A DNA stretch of 64,000 bases from Treponema sp. (GTDB lineage Bacteria > Spirochaetota > Spirochaetia > Treponematales > Treponemataceae), in assembly GCA_017548565.1 (NCBI GenBank), contig JAFYZU010000054.1, forward strand, positions 1-64,000, read 5' to 3'. The notes beneath the pieces were generated by a model that had not been told where the DNA came from, did not search any database, and saw only the letters and a program-made list of their open reading frames with translations. Position 1 is the stretch's first letter; each line of letters starts with the position of its first letter. This document shows, one piece after another, positions 52,001 to 61,613 of this stretch. The translations under genes were made by a program, and so were the position numbers.

Positions 52001-53654
52001 AGAAAAAAAGCCGATAGACAATGCTTTCTCGTTAATCGGAAAATATATCAGGGTAAAATATCCGTTTGTAATCCTTTTTCTTATAGGATTTTTACTTCTT
52101 TCTCTTTTAAATTTAATCAAGGTAAGTACAAATGATTCAATTGCCAATTTTAAATTAAATGATTTTGAAGTTGGACAGATTGCAGACCGCACGATTATTG
52201 CAAATAAATCGCTTGCACCGGATGGAATTAATCCTGTTTCAATAGAAAAGGGTGAAAAAATAATAAAAAAAGGATTCCCGGTTTCTGAAGAAGGCTATGC
52301 CAAATTAAAGAAAATGTCTGAATCACCGGTTTATATCGATTACAGGGCTTTTGCAAATCATGAGCTTTTTCTGTTTCTGGTTGCGATTCTGTTCTACTGC
52401 TTGTTCTCGTTCATTCCTTTCAGACGGACTGTCAGGCTTAATGAGGTGATTCTTGATTCCATCTTTTGTCTTGCAGTCTATGCGGCTGCTGCCTTCTGTT
52501 CAAAGCTTGTTTTATTTTCATCGGAATATTCAATCTGCGTAATAATTCCGGCAAGTCTTTTTATAATGCTTGTTACAATTCTTTATGGTCAGACACCTGC
52601 AGTAATTCTTTCACTGATAATGTCGCTTCTTGTTTTAAGCGCAACAAATATGTCTTTGATTCCGTTCCTTTTTACGTTTGCCACATGTATGATTTCCTGT
52701 GCCATCGTGCGTAAAATTTCACGCCGTCTTGATCTCGTGTTTGCATCACTGATTTTATCTCTGGTAAATGTTGCCTACGTTATTGCACTTGTAGTGATTT
52801 TTAACGACAGCTTCTTTACCGCCGGACCTGCAATTGCGGGAGTTGCAGTAAACGGATTTTTATCGGGCATCCTTACTCTTGGACTTGTTACTCCTCTTGA
52901 ATTTATTCTAAATACATCTTCAGTTTTCCGGTTGATGGATTTAAGTGACCTGAACAATTCGCTAATGCGTAAAATGCTTGTTACTGCCAGCGGAACCTAT
53001 AATCACTCGCTTATGGTTGCACAGCTTGCAGAAAGTGCATGCCGTGAAATAGGAGCTAATGCGCTTGTTGCACGTGTTGGTGCATACTATCATGACATCG
53101 GTAAAATAGATCAGAGTGAATATTTCGTTGAAAATCAGCAGGGTGTTAATAAGCATAACGATATTAATCCTTCGTTATCGGCTTCCGTAATCAAGAGTCA
53201 TGTAAAGAAGGGTGTAGAAAAAGCACGTCAGCTTCATCTTCCGCAATCTGTAATTGATATTATTTCAGAGCATCACGGAAACAGCGTAATCCAGTATTTT
53301 TACAATGAAGCGGTAAAAAAGGATCCTCTTGTTTCACCGGAAGATTATTCGTATCCTGGAACACCGCCTTCAACAAGAGAATCGGCAGTTGTAATGCTTG
53401 CAGATACAGTGGAAGCAGCCTGCAGAACGCTCGAAAATCCTTCAGTTTCAAGACTCGATAAATTCATTTCACAGCTTATCAGTGCAAAGGTTGAGCATAA
53501 ACAGCTCGATAATTGTGATTTGACATTCCGTGATATTTCAAGGATAAAAGAAGCCTTTATACAGATTCTTGCCGGCTATTATCACAGCAGAATCGAATAT
53601 CCTGATCAGCAGGATCCTGACAAAGATAAGGAAAAAGAGAAGGTAAAAAAATAA
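51981..53654 (+). CDS. 7TM-HD phosphohydrolase (PgpH/YqfF-like)
   Basis: 557 residues. One N-terminal membrane segment, a short periplasmic part (shorter than in Bacillus), a bundle of about seven helices (roughly 115-320) and a C-terminal HD domain: TASGTYNHSLMVAQLAESA, AYYHDIGKID, ISEHHGN, VMLADTVEAA. The family degrades c-di-AMP. Sits in the phoH-ybeY cluster, as in many bacteria. Confidence 0.87.
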   Translation: MKNSNSKEKKPIDNAFSLIGKYIRVKYPFVILFLIGFLLLSLLNLIKVSTNDSIANFKLNDFEVGQIADRTIIANKSLAPDGINPVSIEKGEKIIKKGFPVSEEGYAKLKKMSESPVYIDYRAFANHELFLFLVAILFYCLFSFIPFRRTVRLNEVILDSIFCLAVYAAAAFCSKLVLFSSEYSICVIIPASLFIMLVTILYGQTPAVILSLIMSLLVLSATNMSLIPFLFTFATCMISCAIVRKISRRLDLVFASLILSLVNVAYVIALVVIFNDSFFTAGPAIAGVAVNGFLSGILTLGLVTPLEFILNTSSVFRLMDLSDLNNSLMRKMLVTASGTYNHSLMVAQLAESACREIGANALVARVGAYYHDIGKIDQSEYFVENQQGVNKHNDINPSLSASVIKSHVKKGVEKARQLHLPQSVIDIISEHHGNSVIQYFYNEAVKKDPLVSPEDYSYPGTPPSTRESAVVMLADTVEAACRTLENPSVSRLDKFISQLISAKVEHKQLDNCDLTFRDISRIKEAFIQILAGYYHSRIEYPDQQDPDKDKEKEKVKK

Positions 53655-53675
53655 AAAGCATAACGGGAGGATGCT

Positions 53676-54152
53676 TTGAATAGAATTCTAATCAGCATTA
53701 TGGATGGACTTCGCGCACCTGACTGGCTTAAAAGGGCAGAGGACTATCTTAAGCTTGTTTCATCAAGATTAAATTATGATAATGAAGAAATCTCTGTTTT
53801 ATTCTGCAACGATGAATATATCCGTGAACTGAATAAAAACTACCGTAACATTGACGCTCCTACCGATGTTTTATCTTTTGAGAACGATGAAGAATATGAA
53901 GATGAAGAAGGAAAATGGAAATGTGCAGGTGATATTGCAGTCAGTCTTGATATGCTTAAGGTAAACGCAGAATATTTCGATATTGATGTAAATACAGAAT
54001 TAAAAAGATTATTACTCCATGGTCTTCTTCATTTAAATGGGATGGATCACGGAGAGGAACATATTGCGGCAGGAAAAGAACCTGAATGTGAAATGCTTAA
54101 GCTTCAGGAAAAACTGCTTGATGAATTTAAGGATGAAAAAATAATTATATGA
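53676..54152 (+). CDS. ybeY: endoribonuclease YbeY
   Basis: 158 residues with the zinc motif HGLLHLNGMDHGEEH and YRNIDAPTDVLSFE. Acts in 16S rRNA 3'-end maturation. TTG start at 53676 is set by GGGAGG (53665-53670); an ATG at 53671 would stop at once. Overlaps corC by ATGA. Confidence 0.93.
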   Translation: MNRILISIMDGLRAPDWLKRAEDYLKLVSSRLNYDNEEISVLFCNDEYIRELNKNYRNIDAPTDVLSFENDEEYEDEEGKWKCAGDIAVSLDMLKVNAEYFDIDVNTELKRLLLHGLLHLNGMDHGEEHIAAGKEPECEMLKLQEKLLDEFKDEKIII

Positions 54153-54934
54153 GTTTGTTTAAAAAGAAAAAAACGGCACTAGAAGAAATTGACAGTATTC
54201 AGCAGGAAATTCTCAATGAAGAAAAAAAAGATATGATTCAGGGAATTGAAGATCTTTCGAAAACTTCGGTAAAGGAAGTAATGGTTCCCAGAATAGACGT
54301 GGATTTTCTTTCTTCAGATATTCAGAAAGATGAGCTTTTTTCAAAAATTATTTCTACCGGACATTCACGCTTTCCTGTTTATACAGATTCCATCGATAAC
54401 GTAATCGGTGTGCTTTATGTAAAGGATCTTCTTAAGGTGTTTGCCGAAAATTCAAATCTTGATTTACTTAAAATAATCAGAAAACCTTATTTTGTTCCGG
54501 AAACAAAACGAATTGATTCTCTTCTTCGTGAATTCAAAAGACATCATCTTCATATAGCGATTGCAATTGACGAATACGGCGGAATTTCCGGTATTGTAAC
54601 GATGGAAGATATCATTGAAGAAATTGTCGGTGACATTCAGGATGAGTTCGATAAGGAAAATGAAGATATTATTCCTGTAAGTACAAACATCTGGATGTGT
54701 GATGCCCGTGTTAATCTTGATGATTTGAATGAAACGCTTGGATCTGATTTTCCGAACGAGGATTTTGATTCTCTGGGCGGCTTCGTTTTTGATTTATTCG
54801 GAAAGGTTCCTGTAAAATACGAAAAATCATCATGGAAAAATTATGATTTTATAGTTCAGGATATGGAAGGTCACAGAATTAATCTGATTAAAGTTATAAA
54901 AAATAATCCTAAAGAGGAAGCAGATGAAGAGTAG
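54149..54934 (+). CDS. CorC/TlyC-like protein (CBS pair and CorC_HlyC domain)
   Basis: 261 residues: EVMVPRIDVDFL and DEYGGISGIVTMEDIIEEIVGDIQDEFD are the CBS-pair motifs, then a C-terminal CorC_HlyC domain (CDARVNLDDLNE..FDSLGGFVFDLFG). No membrane domain is fused, unlike many CNNM proteins. Called hemolysin (TlyC) in Treponema, but ion-transport support is likelier. Overlaps ybeY and the TPR gene. Confidence 0.88.
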   Translation: MSLFKKKKTALEEIDSIQQEILNEEKKDMIQGIEDLSKTSVKEVMVPRIDVDFLSSDIQKDELFSKIISTGHSRFPVYTDSIDNVIGVLYVKDLLKVFAENSNLDLLKIIRKPYFVPETKRIDSLLREFKRHHLHIAIAIDEYGGISGIVTMEDIIEEIVGDIQDEFDKENEDIIPVSTNIWMCDARVNLDDLNETLGSDFPNEDFDSLGGFVFDLFGKVPVKYEKSSWKNYDFIVQDMEGHRINLIKVIKNNPKEEADEE

Positions 54935-57032
54935 AAAATTATTAACCTTTGTTTTTGTAATTATCGGTTTTTGTTCGTTTTTTACTTCGCTGGCAGCCGC
55001 TGAACAGAGTATAATGCAGAAATATCAGACGGGAATGAACTATCAGAATGAAGAGAATTTCTATCTGGCACAGCAGTATTATCTGGAAGTTGTAAAACAG
55101 AATCCTGCTTTTTCCGACGCGTGGTATAAGCTTGCTGAATGCTCGTATAAGCTTGGAGAATTTGAGCTTGCAATTCAATATCTTGCAAGTGCAGAAAAAT
55201 ATGAAAAAAATAATACGAAAATTCAGAATCTCAAGGGACTTGTTTATGTTTCTCAGGGAAAGCTTGAGGATGCAAAAAAGATTTTCAATGATATCCTTAA
55301 AAAATATCCTAATGACGTGGATTCACATTTTGGTCTGGCAGAAATTGAATTGTTCGAGGGACGCTTTTCCGGAGCAGAGTTTCAGTATAACGAAGCTCTC
55401 AAAAGACAGGCAACTAATAAAAAAGCGCTTCTTGCAATGTCTTTAATCTGTGCAGAAAAAAAGAATTTTAACGAAGCTGAAAAATATCTTAAAAAAGCGC
55501 TCGGTTATTATTCAAATGATCCTGAAGTTCATTATCTTGCGGCAGTCATTTATTCCATGAAAGGTGATTATACTACTTCTGAAAAGCATGCAAGGATTGC
55601 GGTAGAAATCAACGGTAATTTTGAACGTTCGTATGAACTATTAACGACAGTTTTATATAAGCTTGGACGTTTTAATGAAGTTATTGATCTTAGTGATTTT
55701 CTTATCAGCAGGAACAGAAAGAATTCTACTGCATGGTATCTTAAAGGAGTGGCTCAGCAGAAGCTTGGAAATACCAATGCGGCAATACAGACCTGGTCTT
55801 CAGGTTTAAGTGTTCAGCCGCAGGATGAAGTAATGCGCTTTATGATGGAGCTTGATATAAGGGAAAACTATCCGGTAGAAGATTCAAGACGCAGGAATTT
55901 TGCAAATGCACATCTTGATAACGCAAGACAGTATAAAAGTAGATATGACGGACAGGGTGCTGTTTATGAATATCAGAGGGCTTTGTTCCTTGATCCTGTA
56001 AATTATGAAGCAAGAAATGCTTATGCTAAGATTCTTGAAATCAACAGAATGTATGAGCTTTATTTAAAACAGCTGCTTTTTATAAAGGAACATAATTTAT
56101 CACAGCTTCAGCCACGACAGAAAACTGAGCTTAATGATAAGATTGAAGCATACGAATCGCTTTTACGAAACACACTTTCTAAAAAATGGCAGATTGATTC
56201 TTTTTATCTTGATAAGCTTCGCTGGAAAATTGCTGTTTTTTATGAAGATACGACTTCATCTTTCATCCATGCTGATATAAATAAAATAACTGCAAGAGCA
56301 TGTGCCGATATTTTTTCAGGAATTGCAATTACTTCCGTTAAAACACAGGTTTCTCCGATTTCGGGCTTTGGAGAAGCATTCAAGAATGCACGTTCAAACG
56401 GTTTTGATTATTTTGTAATTGTTTCACTCAATGAAGGTCAGAATGACATGACTCTGAACAGCACGATGTATTGTGCGCGTACAGGACTTGAGGTTTCAAA
56501 AAATCAATTCTATTGTACCGGAAACAACAGATTTTCAACAGTTCTCCGCAGGTTCCGAAATTCAGTTCTTGAAAAGCTTGCGGTTAAAGGAAAAATCCTT
56601 AAGCGGAATGGAAAGACAATCCTCATCGATTTAGGAAAATCAGAAAACATCGTTAAAGATTCAAAATTTGTAATAGTCCGAAAAGGTGCCGTACGTACTG
56701 CAGATAATGGTGCCGGTGTTACTTATGCTGAAGATGATGTAATTGGAAATATCATCGTTACGAATGTAGGAGAAGATGTAAGTGAAGCGGAAATTCAGAA
56801 GCATGGTTTTTATGACAGAATCAATGTTGATGATGAAATCGTGCTTCTGGAAATGCCGCAGACCGTGACTCCTGATTCGAGGGATGGAAATGCCGTTGAT
56901 ACTGTTCCTGCCGCAAATGCTGAAGGTGAATCAGTAATTAAAAATGAAGTAAAGAATTCTGATTTTATAAAACAGATTAAAAAGGCAGTAGAACGTCCGT
57001 CAATACTTGATCTTTTGAGAAACATCTATTGA
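54924..57032 (+). CDS. secreted TPR protein
   Basis: 702 residues. Signal peptide to about 26, then eight or more tetratricopeptide units to about residue 310 (NPAFSDAWYKLAECSYKLG and repeats), a second TPR-like stretch at 330-390, and a C-terminal domain with GKILKRNGKTILIDLGKSEN and VITNVGEDVSE-type beta motifs. Periplasmic scaffold, probably of envelope complexes. Starts 11 nt before the corC stop. Confidence 0.8.
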   Translation: MKSRKLLTFVFVIIGFCSFFTSLAAAEQSIMQKYQTGMNYQNEENFYLAQQYYLEVVKQNPAFSDAWYKLAECSYKLGEFELAIQYLASAEKYEKNNTKIQNLKGLVYVSQGKLEDAKKIFNDILKKYPNDVDSHFGLAEIELFEGRFSGAEFQYNEALKRQATNKKALLAMSLICAEKKNFNEAEKYLKKALGYYSNDPEVHYLAAVIYSMKGDYTTSEKHARIAVEINGNFERSYELLTTVLYKLGRFNEVIDLSDFLISRNRKNSTAWYLKGVAQQKLGNTNAAIQTWSSGLSVQPQDEVMRFMMELDIRENYPVEDSRRRNFANAHLDNARQYKSRYDGQGAVYEYQRALFLDPVNYEARNAYAKILEINRMYELYLKQLLFIKEHNLSQLQPRQKTELNDKIEAYESLLRNTLSKKWQIDSFYLDKLRWKIAVFYEDTTSSFIHADINKITARACADIFSGIAITSVKTQVSPISGFGEAFKNARSNGFDYFVIVSLNEGQNDMTLNSTMYCARTGLEVSKNQFYCTGNNRFSTVLRRFRNSVLEKLAVKGKILKRNGKTILIDLGKSENIVKDSKFVIVRKGAVRTADNGAGVTYAEDDVIGNIIVTNVGEDVSEAEIQKHGFYDRINVDDEIVLLEMPQTVTPDSRDGNAVDTVPAANAEGESVIKNEVKNSDFIKQIKKAVERPSILDLLRNIY

Positions 57033-57033
57033 T

Positions 57034-57912
57034 TTATTCTTCAATCACAAGTTTGTCCAGAACATTGTTTATCCATTTTCTTGTCTGAAGCGGATAGACT
57101 TGTGAAACTTGTGCAAACGCTTTTGCAGAAGCCTCGTAATCGGCAAGGAAATATTGTGCTTCGCCGATATAGAAAAATGCCCTGTTCTGAACGCTTTTTG
57201 AAATATTTGTTTTTGTCAGTCTTGTAAGCTGAGTAACAGCCTCTTCGTATTTTTCCTGAACAAAAGTATTTTTAAGAATCTCAAAAAGAATATAATCATC
57301 ACCACCATCCGGCGAAACAAGGTCATCTTCAAAATAATAAGGATTTACGATTGAACTGTTTTTATCTGATGAAACCGAAAACTGCATTGCTTCACGAGCT
57401 GTTTCATCGGAAATCTGCTCTTCTTTTTCAATGCCATCCGTATAATCAAGAAATGGAAGAGGAGTCTGGCGAAGCTTGTCTTTTGAATAAAGAGGTTCAT
57501 CCTTAGTTTTACGTTCAGCAGTTGTTTTTTTCGGCTGCTGCTTTATATGAACCGAATTTACTGTTGTATTCATTGAAGAAAGGACAAGTTTATATGGTTC
57601 ACTGGTAAAGCTTATTACGGTATAAAAATAATCGCGGTAATCGCTTACTTTGTCTGTAAAGCCCGATGCATCTGCAGAAAGCTGGACTACCGGTTCTAAA
57701 TCAATGATATCGTTGTATGAAGAAACCTGGAATGTTGTTCGGTATACGAGAAGTCTTGTAACTGCAGGCTCACAATCCTCGGGTAACTCCCAGTAAACGT
57801 TGATTTTTGTTCCCTTTGTATATGAAGCAGTAATATTTCTGACAACAGGACGTTCTGCGCTTAAGGGAGATAAAAATAATGCAAAAAATAAAACACTTAA
57901 TAATTTCTTCAT
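57034..57912 (-). CDS. hypothetical secreted protein with Fn3-like and TPR-like parts
   Basis: 292 residues: signal peptide to about 19, an Fn3-like domain (NITASYTKGTKINVYWELPEDC..YRDYFYTVISF, about 22-115), a Lys/Thr-rich linker, and a C-terminal TPR-like pair (RAFFYIGEAQYFLADYEASAKAFAQVSQVYP). No family recognised. Its ATG is 6 nt from a TATTAT, so the mRNA should be leaderless; it is divergent from prfB. Confidence 0.65.
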   Translation of the reverse strand: MKKLLSVLFFALFLSPLSAERPVVRNITASYTKGTKINVYWELPEDCEPAVTRLLVYRTTFQVSSYNDIIDLEPVVQLSADASGFTDKVSDYRDYFYTVISFTSEPYKLVLSSMNTTVNSVHIKQQPKKTTAERKTKDEPLYSKDKLRQTPLPFLDYTDGIEKEEQISDETAREAMQFSVSSDKNSSIVNPYYFEDDLVSPDGGDDYILFEILKNTFVQEKYEEAVTQLTRLTKTNISKSVQNRAFFYIGEAQYFLADYEASAKAFAQVSQVYPLQTRKWINNVLDKLVIEE

Positions 57913-57918
57913 ATTTTA

Positions 57919-57947
57919 ATAATATTTATAGTTTTCTTAATTGTCAA
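57919..57947 (-). promoter_or_regulatory. promoter of the Fn3/TPR-like gene, predicted leaderless
   Basis: Minus-strand TTGACA (complement of 57942-57947), 17 bp, TATTAT (complement of 57919-57924), 6 nt to the ATG. Its -35 overlaps that of prfB, offset by one base. Confidence 0.65.
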
Positions 57948-57969
57948 TTATCAAAATTCTTGGTATTTT
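57941..57969 (+). promoter_or_regulatory. prfB promoter, predicted leaderless
   Basis: TTGTCA (57941-57946), 17 bp, TATTTT (57964-57969), 7 nt to the ATG at 57977. Confidence 0.5.
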
Positions 57970-57976
57970 TATATAT

Positions 57977-59114
57977 ATGTTAGAAGAATTAAAAATACCT
58001 GTTCAGGAATTAAAACAGGAAATCTCAAATGTCTGGGGGCGTCTTTGACTGGGCTTCAATAGATAACTCAATCAAAGAAAAAGAAAAACTAACCGAAGCA
58101 CCGGGTTTCTGGGATAATCATGAAGCGGCAGAAAAAGTAATGTCGCAGATAAGAAAATTAAAAAACAGGGTTGAACCATGGCGAAAGCTTCTTTCACAGA
58201 TGGACGATATCGAAGCGATGTATGAGCTTGCCGAAGAGTCAGGTGATGCAGCCGATGAAGAAGAAGTACGTACAATGTTCAATGATGCAAAAGAATCCTT
58301 CGAAAAGCTTAATATCCTCAATCTTTTAAGTGATGAAGTAGATCAGAACGATGCTTATCTTACTGTTCATGCGGGTGCCGGTGGTACCGAGGCGTGTGAC
58401 TGGGCGTTTATGTTAAGCAGGATGTATCTGCGCTGGGCAGAGCGTCATGGATATAAAACAGAAGTTCTTGATGAACTTGAAGCAGAAGGCGGAATCAAGA
58501 GCATTACAATTCAGATCAGCGGTGAATTTGTATATGGATATCTTAAGGGGGAAGGAGGAATCCATCGTCTTGTAAGAATAAGTCCGTTTGATGCAAATGC
58601 AAGAAGACATACATCCTTTGCATCTGTTTATGTATATCCTGTTCTTGATGATACGATTGAAGTAGATATAAGACCGGAAGATTTAAGGGTAGATACTTAC
58701 AGAGCGGGCGGTAAAGGCGGTCAGCATGTAAATAAAACTGATTCGGCAGTACGCTTTACTCATATTCCAACCGGTATTGTAGTTGCATGTCAGACAGAAC
58801 GAAGTCAGATTATGAACAGACAGACCTGTATGAATATGCTCAAGGCTCGTCTTTATGAATATTACCGTCAGGAAAAAGAAAAGGAAAATTCAAAATTCGC
58901 AGCAGAAAAGAAGGATATTTCGTTCGGAAGTCAGATCCGCTCATATGTTTTCTGTCCTTATACAATGGTAAAAGATCACAGGACAAAATATTCAGTCGGA
59001 AACATTCAGGGAGTTATGGATGGTGATCTTGATGAGTTTATGAATGCTTATCTGGTAGCCAAATGGAAAGGTCTTCCAATGGATGATTCTTCTGATGATG
59101 ATGAAGATGAATAG
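57977..59114 (+). CDS. prfB: peptide chain release factor 2, programmed +1 frameshift
   Basis: 378 residues after frameshifting. The first frame runs from ATG 57977 for 23 codons to CTT (58043-58045), followed by an in-frame TGA (58046-58048) and C. Slipping by one base at CTT-T gives GAC and the main frame to 59114. GGGGG at 58035-58039 is the internal Shine-Dalgarno-like element at the canonical distance. RF2 features: tripeptide anticodon SPF (RISPFDAN) and GGQ (AGGKGGQHVNKT). It ends UGA/UAA termination; the frameshift makes RF2 self-limiting. A start at 58029 would bypass this and is rejected. Confidence 0.95.
58034..58049 (+). promoter_or_regulatory. prfB +1 frameshift site
   Basis: TGGGGGCGTCTTTGAC: an SD-like GGGGG, slippery CTT-T and the UGA stop with C after it, matching the known RF2 arrangement. 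Confidence 0.95.
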
Positions 59115-60744
59115 TATTAAAAGGATTGTTTTTTTAGTATCGTTCAGTTTTCTCTTTTTCAAAGCCTTCTGTAATTCATCGGACGGATGGATAATTGCGG
59201 CACAGAAATTCAGCTTCAGTAAGCCTGCGGCAGATTCAGTTTCTGAAGGAATTTCCATGATGTTTCCTTCGAGAATTCTTGAAAAGCTGAGTACAAATCT
59301 TTCGCGTACCGTCGATGCAGACGAAAAGCTTGCAAGACAACTGTTCCTGCAGAAAAATGAACGGAATTCACTTTTTTTACAGCTTTCTGCTGAGGTCCAG
59401 AAAAAAGATGCGCTTGTACTTGGTAATTATTCAAATAAGGAACTTTCGTTAAAACTCAATGAAGCAGATAAAAAAATTCAGGGAATAAGGGAAAAAATAG
59501 ATGAAAACCTTCAGAAGCAGAAGGAGCTTGAATTGCAGTATCTTCATCCGGATGAGCTTTCGCATAAAGAAAAATCTTCATTCATGAATTTTCTTTCAAA
59601 TGATGATACGGCTCCTTCTCTTGAAAGAATCGTTTTTTATAACAATGATTATGCTTCTCTTTATGAACCGTCAGAAGAAAGCCGGAAAAGCGGTTATTTA
59701 AGCAAAAGGTTTGAAAATGAGATTTACAGTAAAAAAATAAATGCACTTATTACAGGAACAATCACTAAATATTCAGATTATGTAAAAATCACTGTAGAGC
59801 TTTATCTTTATCCGGGAGCAAAACTTATCGCATCCGTAACTGAAGTCGGTAATCTGAATGAAGCAGATTTAATTTCTACAAGCATTGCCCGTGAGCTTTC
59901 TCCTGCAATCACCAATGCAATTCCCGTCAAAATTTTACTTACGGTTGAAAATGAAGTGCTTGATTCAAAGCTTGAAATGTATATAGACGATGTGCTTCAG
60001 TCCGGAATACCTGAGGAATTTATAATTGATTCAGGAATTCATTACATTCAGTTCATTGCAGACGGATATGATTCTGCAGGCGCATCCTATGCTTTTTCAG
60101 GAAATAAAATTTATTCAATAAACGTCCTTATGAAAAAAACTGAACAGCAGAACATAAATATAACTCTTGCACAACCATCTGAAGGTGATTTTTTCTCGAA
60201 CGGACAAAAGGCAGAAAAGCTTACCGAAGAATATTCCAGAATTACGATAAATGGAAAAGAAATCCTTGGTGAATTTATCGCTTCAAAAGATAAAACTGTC
60301 TTTTTCTATATTCCGGCTGATAACCTTGAAGCAGATAAAACCTATATGGTAACTGCCAATCCTGAAAACACAAGCGCATATATTGAAAAACATAGACGTA
60401 AAATGTATTTTTCGTACAGCATGCTGATTACAAGTGTAATTCCATTAATGGTTACAAGAGGTCAATATCAGACTTATGCAAATACATCTTCGTCAAACGA
60501 AAATGAACTGAATGCCTGGCATACAGCAAGCATTGTTTCTGCGGGAATAACAATCGGCTGCGGAGTATGGTTTGTTTATGAGCTTGTACGATATCTTATT
60601 GCGGCAGATTCTGTTCTTCCAAAACAGGCCGTACTTGCAGAAGATTTTAAATTTGAAGATTTACAATCAGAAGAAGTACAATCAACTGATGATATAGAAG
60701 CAGAAAAGTCACAATTAACTGATGATAAAGGAGCAGAAGAATGA
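59107..60744 (+). CDS. hypothetical secreted protein with PEGA-like domain
   Basis: 545 residues. Signal peptide (IVFLVSFSFLFFKAFC), a charged coiled-coil middle (KLNEADKKIQGIREKIDENLQ), a PEGA-like beta repeat (VENEVLDSKLEMYIDDVLQ..FIIDSGIHYIQFIADGYD), and near the C-terminus two membrane segments (YSMLITSVIPLMVT, TASIVSAGITIGCGVWFVYELVR). Start could also be 59101. Overlaps prfB by 8 nt and ftsY by 4. Acidic, repeat-like tail LQSEEVQST..EAEKSQLT. Confidence 0.7.
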   Translation: MNSIKRIVFLVSFSFLFFKAFCNSSDGWIIAAQKFSFSKPAADSVSEGISMMFPSRILEKLSTNLSRTVDADEKLARQLFLQKNERNSLFLQLSAEVQKKDALVLGNYSNKELSLKLNEADKKIQGIREKIDENLQKQKELELQYLHPDELSHKEKSSFMNFLSNDDTAPSLERIVFYNNDYASLYEPSEESRKSGYLSKRFENEIYSKKINALITGTITKYSDYVKITVELYLYPGAKLIASVTEVGNLNEADLISTSIARELSPAITNAIPVKILLTVENEVLDSKLEMYIDDVLQSGIPEEFIIDSGIHYIQFIADGYDSAGASYAFSGNKIYSINVLMKKTEQQNINITLAQPSEGDFFSNGQKAEKLTEEYSRITINGKEILGEFIASKDKTVFFYIPADNLEADKTYMVTANPENTSAYIEKHRRKMYFSYSMLITSVIPLMVTRGQYQTYANTSSSNENELNAWHTASIVSAGITIGCGVWFVYELVRYLIAADSVLPKQAVLAEDFKFEDLQSEEVQSTDDIEAEKSQLTDDKGAEE

Positions 60745-61610
60745 AAAAATCCTTTGGTGCAAAATTCAAATCACTTTTTTCAAAAAACAAGATAAATGAA
60801 GAATTTTTCGAAGAACTTACAGATATTCTTGTAGAAGGAGATATCGGTGCAAAAACCGCATATTTTATTGTCGATGAACTTGAACAGATCTGTTCAAAAA
60901 ACAAAATCAACGATGAACAGCAGATTCTTCAGGAATTGAAAAAGCTTCTTTTGGAAAGTGTACAATCAGTTAATCTTGAAATACAGAGCGGTAAGCAGAA
61001 TGTATGGATGGTGCTTGGTGTAAACGGAGTCGGTAAAACTACATCTGTTGCAAAAATGGCACTCTACTATAAAAATCATGGAACGGATAATATTGTACTT
61101 GCTTCTGCAGATACATTCCGTGCGGCAGCTATAGAACAGCTTAATCTCCATGGAGAAAAAGTGGGAGTACGGGTAGTCAGTCATCAGCATGGATCTGATC
61201 CTTCGGCTGTTGTTTTTGATGCGGCAGATGCGCTTAAAGCAAAGGGACCTGGACTTGTTCTTGCAGATACAGCGGGTCGTCTTCATAATAAGGAAAATCT
61301 TGTACGGGAACTTCAGAAAATCGACAGGACATGTAAGCTTAAGGCAGATGAAGGATGCTATAAGAAAATCATCGTAATAGACGCAACTACCGGTCAGAAT
61401 GCTTTACGTCAGGCAGAGGTTTTCAATGAGGCTGTAGGAATAGATGCCCTTATTATGACAAAATATGATTCTACGGCAAAAGGTGGGGTAGCAGTATCAA
61501 TCGGTCGTGAACTGAACATCCCTGTTGCCTTTGTATGTACCGGTGAAAAATATGCAGATATTGCTCCGTTCAATCCGGAAAGCTATATAGATGAATTTTT
61601 AGGATTATAA
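60741..61610 (+). CDS. ftsY: signal recognition particle receptor FtsY
   Basis: 289 residues, short form without the acidic A domain: N-domain (LTDILVEGDIGAKTAYFIVDEL) and GTPase domain GVNGVGKTTSVAK, DTFRAAAIEQL, DTAGRLHNK, TKYDSTAKGG. Receives SRP-ribosome complexes at the inner membrane. Start overlaps the previous stop (ATGA). Confidence 0.95.
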   Translation: MKKSFGAKFKSLFSKNKINEEFFEELTDILVEGDIGAKTAYFIVDELEQICSKNKINDEQQILQELKKLLLESVQSVNLEIQSGKQNVWMVLGVNGVGKTTSVAKMALYYKNHGTDNIVLASADTFRAAAIEQLNLHGEKVGVRVVSHQHGSDPSAVVFDAADALKAKGPGLVLADTAGRLHNKENLVRELQKIDRTCKLKADEGCYKKIIVIDATTGQNALRQAEVFNEAVGIDALIMTKYDSTAKGGVAVSIGRELNIPVAFVCTGEKYADIAPFNPESYIDEFLGL

Positions 61611-61613
61611 GAT

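Noticed and set aside
58029-59114. prfB starting at ATG 58029 as a simple frame
   Set aside because: The upstream ATG, GGGGG and CTTTGAC form the canonical RF2 frameshift; the short form would lack it.
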